Part shown: piece by piece, positions 1 to 8,070 of the stretch
Position numbering within the stretch: position 1 is the stretch's first letter
How the letters are laid out: each line of letters begins with the position of its first letter
Assembly (NCBI GenBank): GCA_947057505.1
Contig: CAMSEM010000006.1
Location: 1 to 29,747 of the forward strand
Reading direction: 5' to 3'
DNA: 29,747 nt
DNA from: an uncultured Clostridium sp.
GTDB lineage: Bacteria; Bacillota; Clostridia; TANB77; CAG-508
Notes under the pieces: generated by a model
Seen by the model: only the letters and a program-made list of their open reading frames with translations
Database searches by the model: none
What the model was told of the DNA's origin: nothing
Program-made: the position numbers and the translations under genes

Positions 1-2
1 AA

Positions 3-71
3 CTTCATCATTGTTGATTTTCCTGCACCATTAGACCCAATTAATGCAATCTTCTTTTTAAATACAAAATT
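3..71 (-). pseudogene. Walker A fragment of an ABC/AAA-type ATPase, broken at its 5' side
   Basis: Read on the minus strand, the left edge encodes IGSNGAGKST, a P-loop that would continue leftward out of the window. Upstream of it the frame meets a TAG at 74-72 with no usable start between. In the neighbouring minus frame the preceding residues (FRCNIEF) look like the strand that normally leads into such a P-loop, so a one-base indel in the TTTT run near 66-69 may have split the gene. There is no CGG here. It could be the N-terminus of an ABC transporter ATPase or of an SMC-like AAA ATPase; too little is visible to choose. Confidence 0.4.
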
Positions 72-143
72 CTATATTACAACGAAATACGAGTGCTAAG
101 GTTTGATACTTTCTAATTATTCATAACTTGTTGGTCAAATTTC

Positions 144-172
144 TTGACATTACCATTATTTAAGAATACAAT
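144..172 (+). promoter_or_regulatory. sigma-A promoter of the por operon
   Basis: TTGACA (144-149), a 17-bp spacer, then TACAAT (167-172). It points at porG and would place the repeat at 198-309 inside a leader RNA of about 165 nt. Confidence 0.7.
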
Positions 173-197
173 ATAAATTGTATAAAATTTTTAAAAA

Positions 198-309
198 GCA
201 AGGCCAAAGTTGCCTTGGCTGTGTCGATTGCGAAGTAATCGTGTACAACATGGCTAAGTTTCCTTAGGCCGTGAGGTTGCAAAGCAACCTGCACATGTGG
301 CAAAGCCAC
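198..309 (+). repeat. Structured repeat family, copy 1 (hairpin array in the por leader)
   Basis: A chain of small hairpins: CAAGG..CCTTG (199-217); CGATTGC-GAA-GTAATCG (225-241); a CTAAG..CTTAG-type hairpin near 252-268; GGTTGC-AAA-GCAACC (about 274-288); GTGGC-AAA-GCCAC (297-309). The same modules, with changed but still mostly paired bases, recur at 12338-12447 and 20111-20207. The first two hairpins look like an extra partial unit absent from the other copies. It lies between the promoter at 144-172 and the porG start, so it should be transcribed. Confidence 0.75.
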
Positions 310-346
310 TTTTGTTCTAAAATAAAAAAGGAGGAAAAAACTGCAC

Positions 347-928
347 ATGAAAGATTTAATCGAAATTAGATGGCATGGTAGAGGTGGTCAAGGTGCAAAA
401 ACAGCATCATTATTATTAGCAGATGCTGCATTTAACACGGGAAAGTACATTCAAGGTTTTCCAGAATATGGACCTGAAAGAATGGGAGCCCCTATTACTG
501 CTTATAACCGTATTAGTAATACACCAATCAATATCCATAGTAATATTTACGAGCCAGACTATGTAGTAGTAGTAGATGACACATTACTTGAATCTGTTGA
601 TGTAACAGCTGGTTTAAAACAAGAAGGAGCCATTATTATTAATACAACCAAAGAAAAAGATCAGATTCAAAAATTATTACCACAATACCAAGGGAATATT
701 TATACCATTGATGCTAGAAAAGTCTCAATGGAAACACTTGGAAAATATTTTCCAAACACACCAATGCTTGCAGCAATTGTAAAAGTCTCTGGAATTATGG
801 AAGATAGCGAATTTTTAGAAGATATGAAAGGATCATTTGCCCATAAATTTGCTAAAAAACCAGAAGTAATAGAAGGAAACATGAAAGCACTAGAACTTGC
901 TTTAAAAGAAATTAAAAAAATAAAATAA
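347..928 (+). CDS. porG: 2-oxoacid:ferredoxin oxidoreductase, gamma subunit
   Basis: This is the gamma subunit of a pyruvate/2-ketoacid:ferredoxin oxidoreductase, which oxidatively decarboxylates a 2-oxoacid to acyl-CoA and reduces ferredoxin in the cytoplasm. The 193-residue length is normal for the family. The N-terminus carries the family signature RWHGRGGQGAKTAS (about residues 8-21), followed by FPEYGPERMGAP (about 38-49). A GGAGG lies 12 bases before the ATG, slightly far but usable. It is the first gene of a gamma-delta-alpha-beta operon behind the promoter at 144-172 and the hairpin leader. Pyruvate is the likeliest substrate given the form of the alpha subunit, but a related 2-oxoacid cannot be excluded. 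Confidence 0.93.
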   Translation: MKDLIEIRWHGRGGQGAKTASLLLADAAFNTGKYIQGFPEYGPERMGAPITAYNRISNTPINIHSNIYEPDYVVVVDDTLLESVDVTAGLKQEGAIIINTTKEKDQIQKLLPQYQGNIYTIDARKVSMETLGKYFPNTPMLAAIVKVSGIMEDSEFLEDMKGSFAHKFAKKPEVIEGNMKALELALKEIKKIK

Positions 929-960
929 AAAATATTTTGTCCAAAAACAAAACAAAATGT

Positions 961-1021
961 GGGATAAAAAGCTTAATTAGCATACATAGATGCGTCCCTT
1001 AGTTACCCTAAATAGGGTGAC
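961..1021 (+). other. Structured spacer between porG and porD
   Basis: A GGGA..TCCC closure (961-964 with 995-998) encloses GCAT-ACATAG-ATGC (980-993). It is followed by GTTACCCT-AAAT-AGGGTGAC (1002-1021), an 8-bp stem with one G-U pair. The spacer is 122 nt, long for an operon of this kind, and sits just before the porD ribosome site. I do not recognise a named riboswitch. Confidence 0.45.
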
Positions 1022-1050
1022 TGACCACCGTCCCCAGAAAGGAGAAAAGT

Positions 1051-1338
1051 ATGATTGATAAAAATACACCAGCATGTGATATGACCATTGGTGGTAATAT
1101 TTATGAGGCTGGTAATGCAAGAGAATTTAAAACAGGTGATTGGAGAAGTATTAAACCTAAATATATAAGTGAAAAATGTACACAATGTGGTTTATGTTTT
1201 CCAGTTTGCCCAGAAGATGCTATTCCTGTAAACAAAGAAGGAAAGCGTGAAGATTTTAATTTCGATATGTGTAAAGGATGTGGCGTATGTGCAAAAGTAT
1301 GTCCATTTCATGCTATCGAGATGGTTAACGAAGGCTAA
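1051..1338 (+). CDS. porD: 2-oxoacid:ferredoxin oxidoreductase, delta (2x[4Fe-4S]) subunit
   Basis: The delta subunit carries electrons from the thiamine site to ferredoxin. It has two complete cluster motifs: CTQCGLCFPVCP (about residues 45-56) and CKGCGVCAKVCP (about 74-85). At 95 residues it matches free-standing PorD proteins. The start is supported by AAAGGAG six bases upstream. It belongs to the por operon. The 126-bp imperfect palindrome at 1338-1463 begins at its stop codon and separates it from porA, an unusual gap for subunits of one complex. Confidence 0.94.
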   Translation: MIDKNTPACDMTIGGNIYEAGNAREFKTGDWRSIKPKYISEKCTQCGLCFPVCPEDAIPVNKEGKREDFNFDMCKGCGVCAKVCPFHAIEMVNEG

Positions 1339-1463
1339 ATTGGAAAAAATAATTGCTATCTGGCTTCGTTAGACTACGATATAAAATCAAATCGATGTAC
1401 ATAAGTACACATCATTGATTTTAATCTTGTCTGCCTTGCCATATAACAATTCTTTTTCCAATT
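1338..1463. repeat. Long imperfect palindrome between porD and porA (MITE-like or intercistronic hairpin)
   Basis: The ends AATTGGAAAAA and TTTTTCCAATT are inverted copies. The match continues inward with small indels (TAATTGCTATCTGGC against GCCATATAACAATTC) to a central GTAC-ATAA-GTAC. The whole gap between the two genes is therefore one foldback. No ORF lies inside. It may be a non-autonomous mobile element or a structured intercistronic RNA. Confidence 0.75.
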
Positions 1464-1497
1464 AGAATTAAAATATGAAATGAAAGGAATAAGAAAA

Positions 1498-2679
1498 ATG
1501 GGAATAAGAGAAAGATTAAGTGGAAATGAAGCTGCTGCTATTGCAATGAAACAAATTAATCCAGATGTTGTTGCAGCATTTCCTATTACACCTTCTACAG
1601 AAATACCTCAATATTTTTCTACTTTTGTTAATAATGGTCAAGTAGATACTGAGTTTGTTGCAGTAGAAAGTGAACACAGTGCTATGAGTGCTTGTGTTGG
1701 AGCAGAAGCAGCTGGAGCTAGAGCAATGACTGCTACTTCTGCCAATGGATTATCTTACATGTGGGAGATGATTTATATTGCTTCTAGTTTAAGACTTCCA
1801 ATTGTCATGAGTTTAGTAAACCGTGCAGTTTCGGGACCTTTAAATATACATAACGACCATTCTGATGCAATGGGCGTTCGTGATAGTGGTTGGATTATGC
1901 TATTTTCAGAAAACAACCAAGAAGCATATGATAATTTAATTATGGCTCACCGTATAGCAGAACATAAAGATGTTCTATTACCTTTAATGGTTTGCCAAGA
2001 TGGATTTATCACATCACACTCAATTGAAAATATAGAATTAATAGAAGATGAAAAAGTAAAACAGTTTGTAGGTTCTTACCATCCAGAGCATTACTTACTA
2101 AACGACAAAGAACCAATTGCAATAGGACCATTAGATGTACAAACTTATTTATTTGAGCATAAATATCAACAAGCCGAAGCTATGAGAAATGCTAAAAAAG
2201 TAATTGCAGAAGTATCTGCAGACTTCGAAAAAATGACAGGTAGAAAATATTCTTTCTTTGAAGAATACAAAATGGAAGATGCTGAAATTGCAGTTGTATG
2301 TATGAACTCAACAGCAGGTACCACAAAAGCAGTAGTAGACGAACTACGTAGCCAAGGAATTAAAGCAGGTATGGTTAAAATTCGTATGTTTAGACCATTC
2401 CCAGCAGAGGAATTAGCAAAGGCATTAGGAAACCTAAAAGCATTAGCCGTTATGGACAAAGCAGATTCTTTAAACGGAGCAGGAGGAGCCCTATTTGAAG
2501 ATGTAGTATCAGGTATGTATGTAGCTAAAAAACAAGTACCAACTGTAAGCTATGTATATGGTATAGGTGGTAGAGATACAACTACTAAAGATATCCATGA
2601 AGTATATAATTATTTGCAAGATGTTGCAAATACAGGAGAGATAGATAATCCATATCGTTATGTGGGAGTTAGAAAATAA
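1498..2679 (+). CDS. porA: 2-oxoacid (pyruvate):ferredoxin oxidoreductase, alpha subunit
   Basis: The alpha subunit holds the pyrimidine-side thiamine domain and the CoA/transketolase C-terminal domain. The N-terminal part reads GNEAAAIA, then FPITPSTEIP (about residues 30-39) and the typical VESEHSAMSACVGA stretch, all characteristic of PorA. I chose the start at 1498 over an in-frame ATG at 1480 because AAAGGA (1483-1488) is an ideal ribosome site for 1498 and would lie inside the longer version; this gives 393 residues, normal for PorA. Its stop TAA shares its last base with an upstream ATG of the next frame, so translational coupling to porB is plausible. Confidence 0.94.
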   Translation: MGIRERLSGNEAAAIAMKQINPDVVAAFPITPSTEIPQYFSTFVNNGQVDTEFVAVESEHSAMSACVGAEAAGARAMTATSANGLSYMWEMIYIASSLRLPIVMSLVNRAVSGPLNIHNDHSDAMGVRDSGWIMLFSENNQEAYDNLIMAHRIAEHKDVLLPLMVCQDGFITSHSIENIELIEDEKVKQFVGSYHPEHYLLNDKEPIAIGPLDVQTYLFEHKYQQAEAMRNAKKVIAEVSADFEKMTGRKYSFFEEYKMEDAEIAVVCMNSTAGTTKAVVDELRSQGIKAGMVKIRMFRPFPAEELAKALGNLKALAVMDKADSLNGAGGALFEDVVSGMYVAKKQVPTVSYVYGIGGRDTTTKDIHEVYNYLQDVANTGEIDNPYRYVGVRK

Positions 2680-2729
2680 TGTCACAAAAAAACATCCCTA
2701 AAATGACAAAATTGAAAGGAGAAAATAAA

Positions 2730-3683
2730 ATGGCATATAATTTAAAAGAAGTAATGGCAAATAAGCCATCTAGATTTACCAGTGGGCATAGAATGTGTGC
2801 TGGTTGTGGTGCTCCACCAGTTGCCAGAATGATTTTAAGAGCATTAAAACCAGAAGACCATGCAGTTATAAGTTGTGCTACTGGTTGTATGGAGGTTTCA
2901 AGCTTTATTTACCCATATACAGCTTGGACAGATTCATTTGTTCATACTGCCTTTGAAAATGCTGCTTCTACTTGTAGTGGTGCTGAAGCTGCTTACAAAG
3001 CTATGAAAAGACAAGGAAAATTACCAGAAGATAAAAATACAAAATTTATTACTTTTGGTGGTGATGGTGGTACTTATGATATAGGTATTCAAGCACTTTC
3101 AGGTGCTATGGAAAGAGGACATGACATGGTATATGTGTGTTATGATAATGGTGCTTACATGAACACAGGGATTCAACGTTCTTCTGCAACACCTAAATTT
3201 GCAGATACTACAACATCACCTGCAGGAACTGTTATACCAGGCAAAATGCAATCAAGAAAAGACTTAACAGAAATTATGGCTTCACATCATTTACCATATG
3301 TGGCACAAACTATTGCTTATATGAACTTTAAAGATTTATATGAAAAAGCAGAAAAGGCAATTTATACAGAAGGAGCATGTTTCTTAAATGTATTATCACC
3401 ATGCCCTAGAGGTTGGGGATATCCAACAGATGAACTAATGCAAATTAATAAATTAGCAGTTGAAACTTGCTATTGGCCTTTATATGAAATAGTAGATGGT
3501 AAATATAAAATCACCTATAAACCAGCTAAAAAATTACCAATAGAGGAATTTTTAAGACCACAAAAAAGATTTAAACACATGTTTAAACCAGGGAATGAAT
3601 GGATGATAGAAGAATTCCAAAAAGAAGTAGATAAACGTTGGAATGAACTGTTAGCTTTAGAAGAAATGAGCAATAAAGAATAA
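2730..3683 (+). CDS. porB: 2-oxoacid (pyruvate):ferredoxin oxidoreductase, beta subunit
   Basis: The beta subunit binds thiamine pyrophosphate-Mg and a [4Fe-4S] cluster. The N-terminal MCAGCGAPP supplies the CxxC pair; further cysteines follow (SCATGCMEV, and one near the end in SPCPRGWG). GDGGTYDIG (about residues 110-118) with the downstream DNGAYMNTG is the thiamine-pyrophosphate motif. An in-frame ATG at 2679 overlaps the porA stop, but GAAAGGAG (2714-2721) placed before ATG 2730 and the conserved N-terminus favour 2730 (317 residues). This is the last gene of the por operon, followed directly by the terminator at 3685-3739. Confidence 0.94.
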   Translation: MAYNLKEVMANKPSRFTSGHRMCAGCGAPPVARMILRALKPEDHAVISCATGCMEVSSFIYPYTAWTDSFVHTAFENAASTCSGAEAAYKAMKRQGKLPEDKNTKFITFGGDGGTYDIGIQALSGAMERGHDMVYVCYDNGAYMNTGIQRSSATPKFADTTTSPAGTVIPGKMQSRKDLTEIMASHHLPYVAQTIAYMNFKDLYEKAEKAIYTEGACFLNVLSPCPRGWGYPTDELMQINKLAVETCYWPLYEIVDGKYKITYKPAKKLPIEEFLRPQKRFKHMFKPGNEWMIEEFQKEVDKRWNELLALEEMSNKE

Positions 3684-3684
3684 G

Positions 3685-3739
3685 AAAAAATACTCAATAG
3701 AATAAACACAAAATAGTGCTTTTCTATTGAGTATTTTTT
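3685..3739 (+). terminator. Terminator of the por operon
   Basis: AAAAAATACTCAATAG (3685-3700) pairs perfectly with CTATTGAGTATTTTTT (3724-3739) around a 23-nt loop and ends in a T run. The A/T symmetry would let it work in both directions. Confidence 0.85.
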
Positions 3740-3864
3740 ACTTATTAATCTATTTGCTTGTTTTTTTATAAATTATGTAGTATATTTTTCATACACAGTA
3801 TCAACAAATTTGTCAATTTACACAATAAAAATTTTTTAAAGTTCTAGGAAAGGAAGTAAAAACC

Positions 3865-5118
3865 ATGCAAAACATAGAACAAATAGCAAAACTCATACAG
3901 CAAAATGGAGGCAAACTCTATCTAGTAGGTGGAGCTATTCGAGATGAAATGATGGGAATTATCCCAGCTGATAAAGATTACTGCGTAACAGGGCTTAGTA
4001 AAGATAAATTTCAAAACATATTTCCAGAGGCAAAAATACAAGGAAAAGATTTTCCAGTATTTATTTTAAATGGTCAAGAATTTGCGCTAGCAAGAAAAGA
4101 AAGAAAAATGGGGCTAGGGCACAAAGCATTTGATTTTTTAGCAGATGAAACCATTACCATTGAGGAAGACTTAGCAAGAAGAGATATTACCATTAATAGC
4201 ATGGCACAAGATGTACTAACGAAAGAAATCATAGACCCATTTGGAGGCGTACAAGATATAAAAAAGAAAATAATAAGAAAATCAACAAATGCCTTTGGAG
4301 AAGATCCTTTAAGAGCTTACCGAGTAGCTAGGTTTGCAGCTACTTTGCAATTTACAGTAGAGCTAGAGACTTTAAAAACAATGGAACAGCTAAAAGAAGA
4401 ACTAACAAGCCTATCAAAAGAAAGAGTATTTGCAGAATTCCAAAAAGCACTAGCTAGCAACAAACCATCCTACTTTTTTGATGCCTTAAGAAAAGCCAAT
4501 CTATTAGAAGTGCACTTCGAAGAAATTGCAAATCTAATAGGAAAAAGTCAGCCTGAAAAATATCACCCAGAAGGAGATAGCTATAACCATACAATGATAG
4601 TAGTAGATAAAAGTATTAGGCTAACCCAAAGCCTACCAATTCGTTTTAGCTGCTTAGCACATGATTTTGGAAAAGGGCAAACACCAAAAGAAATATTACC
4701 ACATCATTATGGTCATGATGAAAAAGGTGTAGAGCTAGTAGGAAAGATAACAAATAGAATAGGCTTGCCAAATGAATGGAAAAAATGTGCGAAAATGGCA
4801 TGTAAATGGCATATGAAAGCAGGAATTTTTGAGCAAATGACGCCAAGTAAACAAGTAGAAATGATAGAGCAGGTATCTAAAACAATGCTAGGACTAGAAG
4901 GTCTGCAAATTGTAGTTGCTTGTGACAAAAATAGACCAGAGGAAGATTTAGAAAAAACTTTCTCTTCTATTACATTTACAAAATTAGGAGAAAAATGTTT
5001 AAAACAAATAAATGGAGAAACAATAAAGAAAGAATATCCTAATTTAATAGGAGAAAAACTAGGAGAAAAATTGCATGAAGAACGTGTAAAATGGATAAAA
5101 TCAATTGACAAAAACTAG
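3865..5118 (+). CDS. cca: CCA tRNA nucleotidyltransferase with HD domain
   Basis: It adds or repairs the 3' CCA of tRNAs. The class II nucleotidyltransferase head shows LVGGAIRDEM (about residues 20-29), the metal-binding DKD shortly after, RRDITINSMA (about 104-113) and DPLRAYRVARFA (about 147-158), the nucleotide-selecting region. The C-terminal half contains an HD phosphohydrolase domain with LAHDFGKG, as in the enterobacterial type rather than the HD-less Bacillus type. At 417 residues it matches the HD-containing form. A GGAAAGGAAG ribosome site precedes the ATG. It stands alone after the por terminator. Confidence 0.92.
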   Translation: MQNIEQIAKLIQQNGGKLYLVGGAIRDEMMGIIPADKDYCVTGLSKDKFQNIFPEAKIQGKDFPVFILNGQEFALARKERKMGLGHKAFDFLADETITIEEDLARRDITINSMAQDVLTKEIIDPFGGVQDIKKKIIRKSTNAFGEDPLRAYRVARFAATLQFTVELETLKTMEQLKEELTSLSKERVFAEFQKALASNKPSYFFDALRKANLLEVHFEEIANLIGKSQPEKYHPEGDSYNHTMIVVDKSIRLTQSLPIRFSCLAHDFGKGQTPKEILPHHYGHDEKGVELVGKITNRIGLPNEWKKCAKMACKWHMKAGIFEQMTPSKQVEMIEQVSKTMLGLEGLQIVVACDKNRPEEDLEKTFSSITFTKLGEKCLKQINGETIKKEYPNLIGEKLGEKLHEERVKWIKSIDKN

Positions 5119-5204
5119 ACTTTTGGATATGATCTTACTAAGAAAAATTTTATTTATGATTATTAGTAACAAAAGGAAAAATATATAGTGGAGGAAAAAC
5201 TCAA

Positions 5205-6305
5205 ATGAAAAATTGGTACCAAAATGAAAAAGGCTCTATGGCGGTTTATGCAGTAGTTATGCTACTTAGCTTTCTTATTATTCTATCTGGCTTGTTTTTA
5301 GCTACATCATCAGTAAGAAAAAATCAGCTAAAAACACTACCAAAAATAAAACAAGCCTATGAAAAAATATTAGAAGAAAAGCAAGAAATTATAGAAAAAA
5401 GAAGATTTGTAATTTATACTAGAAGTGAAAGGTATGGAGAAATTATTAGGAGTGATAGCGATAGCTCTAATACAACAATCCAAATATATACAGATAAAAA
5501 CTGTACTAATTTACTAAAAGAAATAACCTATAATGGGAGTTATCTATGGCAAGATGAAATACCACCAAAAGGTAAGTATTATGTTAAAATAATAGAGATA
5601 CCAGTTGGATATAACTTTCCAGAAACTGAAACTTTAGAATTTGAAATATTAAATTTGCAAAGAGAAGTGTGGAATATTAATTTGAATCAACAGGCTTGGC
5701 TCCCAGATGAAACAAATCGTCCATTTCCAGGATTAAGGGTTTTTATAAATCCTGAATTACAACAGCCAGATAAACTACAACTACAAATCCTTCGAAGTGA
5801 TGGAGTAAGTTCAACACTAGAACTCGTAAACTCAGAAGGCATGTATACTACACCATATGATTTTTCAGGAAATTATACATGGGAATTTGAAGTTCTAAAT
5901 TTGAGTGAAGAATATGTGTTAATACCTTATAAGATAAAAAATTTTAATGGTAAAGAAGTTAATTATTGTGAATTAATAATAAGTCCCACAGAGACAACTA
6001 AATTAAGGAACTTCTTAGTAGCATGGGATGATATAGGCTATACAGCAAAAAGACCAGATAAAGTGGATGTTAAGATCAGTTATAAAGATGGTACAGAGCA
6101 GGTAATAGAGCTTAGTGAAAAAAATAATTGGAGGAATAGCTTAGAAATAATTAAAGAAATTAATCAAGTAAGCTTAAGTGGTAACTATGAAAATTACACA
6201 ACTGACATAAAACTTGAAAAAGTGACATATGTAATTACCATGAAGAGAAATGAAGAGGTGCCACCAGATAATCCAGATCCAGATAATCCGCCACCACCAG
6301 CCTAA
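5205..6305 (+). CDS. Pilin-like, single-pass envelope protein with Pro-rich tail
   Basis: I do not recognise a named family. Residues 1-10 are polar and end in NEKGSMAV, followed by one hydrophobic helix (about 13-32) and a charged helical segment; this layout resembles prepilin-like or TadE-like N-termini. The rest is predicted mostly beta: segments such as GKYYVKIIEIPVGYNFPE resemble the collagen-adhesin/prealbumin-type repeats of Gram-positive surface proteins. The C-terminus is a proline/aspartate tail (PPDNPDPDNPPPPA) with no LPXTG sorting signal or second membrane helix. The likely role is an extracytoplasmic appendage or adhesin subunit; this is inference from architecture only. Confidence 0.6.
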   Translation: MKNWYQNEKGSMAVYAVVMLLSFLIILSGLFLATSSVRKNQLKTLPKIKQAYEKILEEKQEIIEKRRFVIYTRSERYGEIIRSDSDSSNTTIQIYTDKNCTNLLKEITYNGSYLWQDEIPPKGKYYVKIIEIPVGYNFPETETLEFEILNLQREVWNINLNQQAWLPDETNRPFPGLRVFINPELQQPDKLQLQILRSDGVSSTLELVNSEGMYTTPYDFSGNYTWEFEVLNLSEEYVLIPYKIKNFNGKEVNYCELIISPTETTKLRNFLVAWDDIGYTAKRPDKVDVKISYKDGTEQVIELSEKNNWRNSLEIIKEINQVSLSGNYENYTTDIKLEKVTYVITMKRNEEVPPDNPDPDNPPPPA

Positions 6306-6515
6306 AACAAGCTAAAAATTAAATTATCATACTTAGGCAAACTAGCAAAACTAGTCAAACTTGCACTACCTTAAAAGGGTAAATGTAAAATTTGGCTAGT
6401 TATTTTTATGTTCTATAGTTATTACTTATCATGTAATCATAAGGCTAAATTATATCTCTAAATAAATTTATATAGCTACTATGTCAAGTTTTATACTTGA
6501 AGCAATTGTCGAAAA

Positions 6516-6965
6516 ATGCCACAATTATATACCAAAAAAGTATTGACTCCATATTTAGATATTAGTCTAATTGAACTTAGAAAGGCAATAAAAGAGTACG
6601 AAACAAACAAGCAAAATGAAATGTTAAAATGGATGCTCTTTTTAAACAATCCTGAAACAGAGGAAGTTCAAAAGATTATGGAGGAAAATCAAGATATCAA
6701 AGAAGCAAAAGAAGAGCTAGATAGAATAAGCCAAGACGATATTTTGCAAAGAATGGCATTAAAAGCAGAATTAGAAAGAATGGATTATGAGCAAAGAATG
6801 TATGAAGCAACAAAAGATGGAAGAGCAGAAGGAAAAGCTGAGGGCGAGAAAATTGGAGAAAAACGAGCTAAATTAGAAACTGCAAGAAAATTACTACAAA
6901 AAGAAATACCAATAGAAATAATTATAGAAACAACAGGACTAACCAAAGAAGAAATACTAAATTAG
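6516..6965 (+). pseudogene. C-terminal remnant of a Rpn/PD-(D/E)XK family transposase-nuclease
   Basis: The 149 residues match the C-terminal half of the recombination-promoting nuclease/putative transposase group: a helical region LKWMLFLNNPETEEVQKIM, the QRMALKAELERMDYEQRMY segment, the GRAEGKAEGEKIGEKRAK repeat and a short end ending in EEIL. The catalytic PD-(D/E)XK core normally lies N-terminal to this and is absent; no ribosome site precedes the ATG, and the upstream 200 bases do not supply it. It is probably a truncated relic rather than a functional small gene. Confidence 0.75.
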
Positions 6966-7063
6966 ATAAAATAGAAAAGCATTATTTAGACAAGATGTGG
7001 TAAATGGATAAACTAAGTAATAAAACAAAAAATATATAAGTTATATGAAATAAAATAAACATA

Positions 7064-7094
7064 AGGCAAGCACCCAATAAAAGAGAGCTTGCCT
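7064..7094 (+). terminator. Hairpin upstream of the min operon
   Basis: AGGCAAGC (7064-7071) pairs with GCTTGCCT (7087-7094). The following T content is low, so it is a weak or incomplete terminator. Confidence 0.4.
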
Positions 7095-7154
7095 CTATTA
7101 CAACGTTTTATGCTGAATAATTACCAACGAAATTTATTTTTTAAACTCAAAACA

Positions 7155-7183
7155 TTGATTTTTTACTATTTTTCATATATAAT
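7155..7183 (+). promoter_or_regulatory. sigma-A promoter of minD-minE-rodA
   Basis: TTGATT (7155-7160), 17-bp spacer, TATAAT (7178-7183), about 70 bp before minD. Confidence 0.65.
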
Positions 7184-7256
7184 ACAAACGTTAAATATTG
7201 CATTTTTAAATAAAAAATCAAAATAAATAATCATCCAAATTTAAGGAGGAACAAAC

Positions 7257-8051
7257 ATGGGAGAAGTTATTGTTGTTACATCAGGAAAAGGTGGAGTAGG
7301 AAAAACAACTACAACAGCCAATGTAGGCTCTGCTTTAGCCTTAAGAGGAAAAAAAGTGGTACTAATTGATACCGACATTGGATTAAGAAACCTTGATGTT
7401 GTAATGGGGCTAGAAAATAGAATTGTATATGACATTGTAGATGTAGTAGAAGAAAAATGTAAATTAAGACAAGCCCTTATTAAAGACAAGCGTTTTGAAG
7501 AACTATTTTTACTTCCAGCAGCGCAAACAAGAGATAAAAGTGCAGTAAATGAAGAACAAATGAAAGAATTAGTAGAAAAACTAAAAGAAGAGTTCGACTA
7601 CATATTAATAGATTGTCCAGCAGGTATTGAGCAAGGGTTTAAAAATGCAATTGCTGGTGCAAATAGAGCAATTGTAGTTACCACAGCAGAAATTTCTGCT
7701 ATTCGTGATGCCGACAGAATTATTGGACTTTTAGAAGCATCAGAAATAAAAAATCCAGAACTTGTTATTAACCGTTTAAGACCAAACATGGTAAGAAAAG
7801 GTGAAATGATGGATGTAGATGATATTGTTGACCTACTATCTATTGACTTAATTGGTGTTGTGCCAGATGACGAGTTTATTATTACACAAACTAACAAAGG
7901 AGAACCAGTAGTAACAAATCACAAAGCACCATCTGGAAAAGCTTATACAGAAATCGCTAGCAGAATTCTAGGAGAAAATATAGAAATTACAATTCCAGGA
8001 GAAAACAAAGGGTTTTTTACTAAATTAAAGCAATTTTTTAAAAGAAAATAA
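7257..8051 (+). CDS. minD: Septum site-determining ATPase MinD
   Basis: MinD is the membrane-binding ATPase of the Min system that keeps division away from the poles. The deviant Walker A GKGGVGKTTTT is at about residues 10-20, DTDIGLRNLD near 38-47 and the Walker B-like ILIDCPAGIE near 116-125. The C-terminus (GFFTKLKQFFKRK) is the amphipathic membrane-targeting helix. Its 264 residues are the normal length. AAGGAGG sits before the ATG. minE follows 19 bases downstream and then rodA, the order often found in Clostridia after mreBCD and minC, which are not in this window. Confidence 0.96.
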   Translation: MGEVIVVTSGKGGVGKTTTTANVGSALALRGKKVVLIDTDIGLRNLDVVMGLENRIVYDIVDVVEEKCKLRQALIKDKRFEELFLLPAAQTRDKSAVNEEQMKELVEKLKEEFDYILIDCPAGIEQGFKNAIAGANRAIVVTTAEISAIRDADRIIGLLEASEIKNPELVINRLRPNMVRKGEMMDVDDIVDLLSIDLIGVVPDDEFIITQTNKGEPVVTNHKAPSGKAYTEIASRILGENIEITIPGENKGFFTKLKQFFKRK

Positions 8052-8070
8052 CTACTATTGGAGGTAAAAT

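Noticed and set aside
198..309. Possible CRISPR array in the hairpin repeats
   Set aside because: Units are not identical, spacers are absent and the pattern is of nested foldbacks.
4646..5111. Minus-strand frames opposite cca
   Set aside because: They lack ribosome sites and family matches and lie opposite a well-supported gene.
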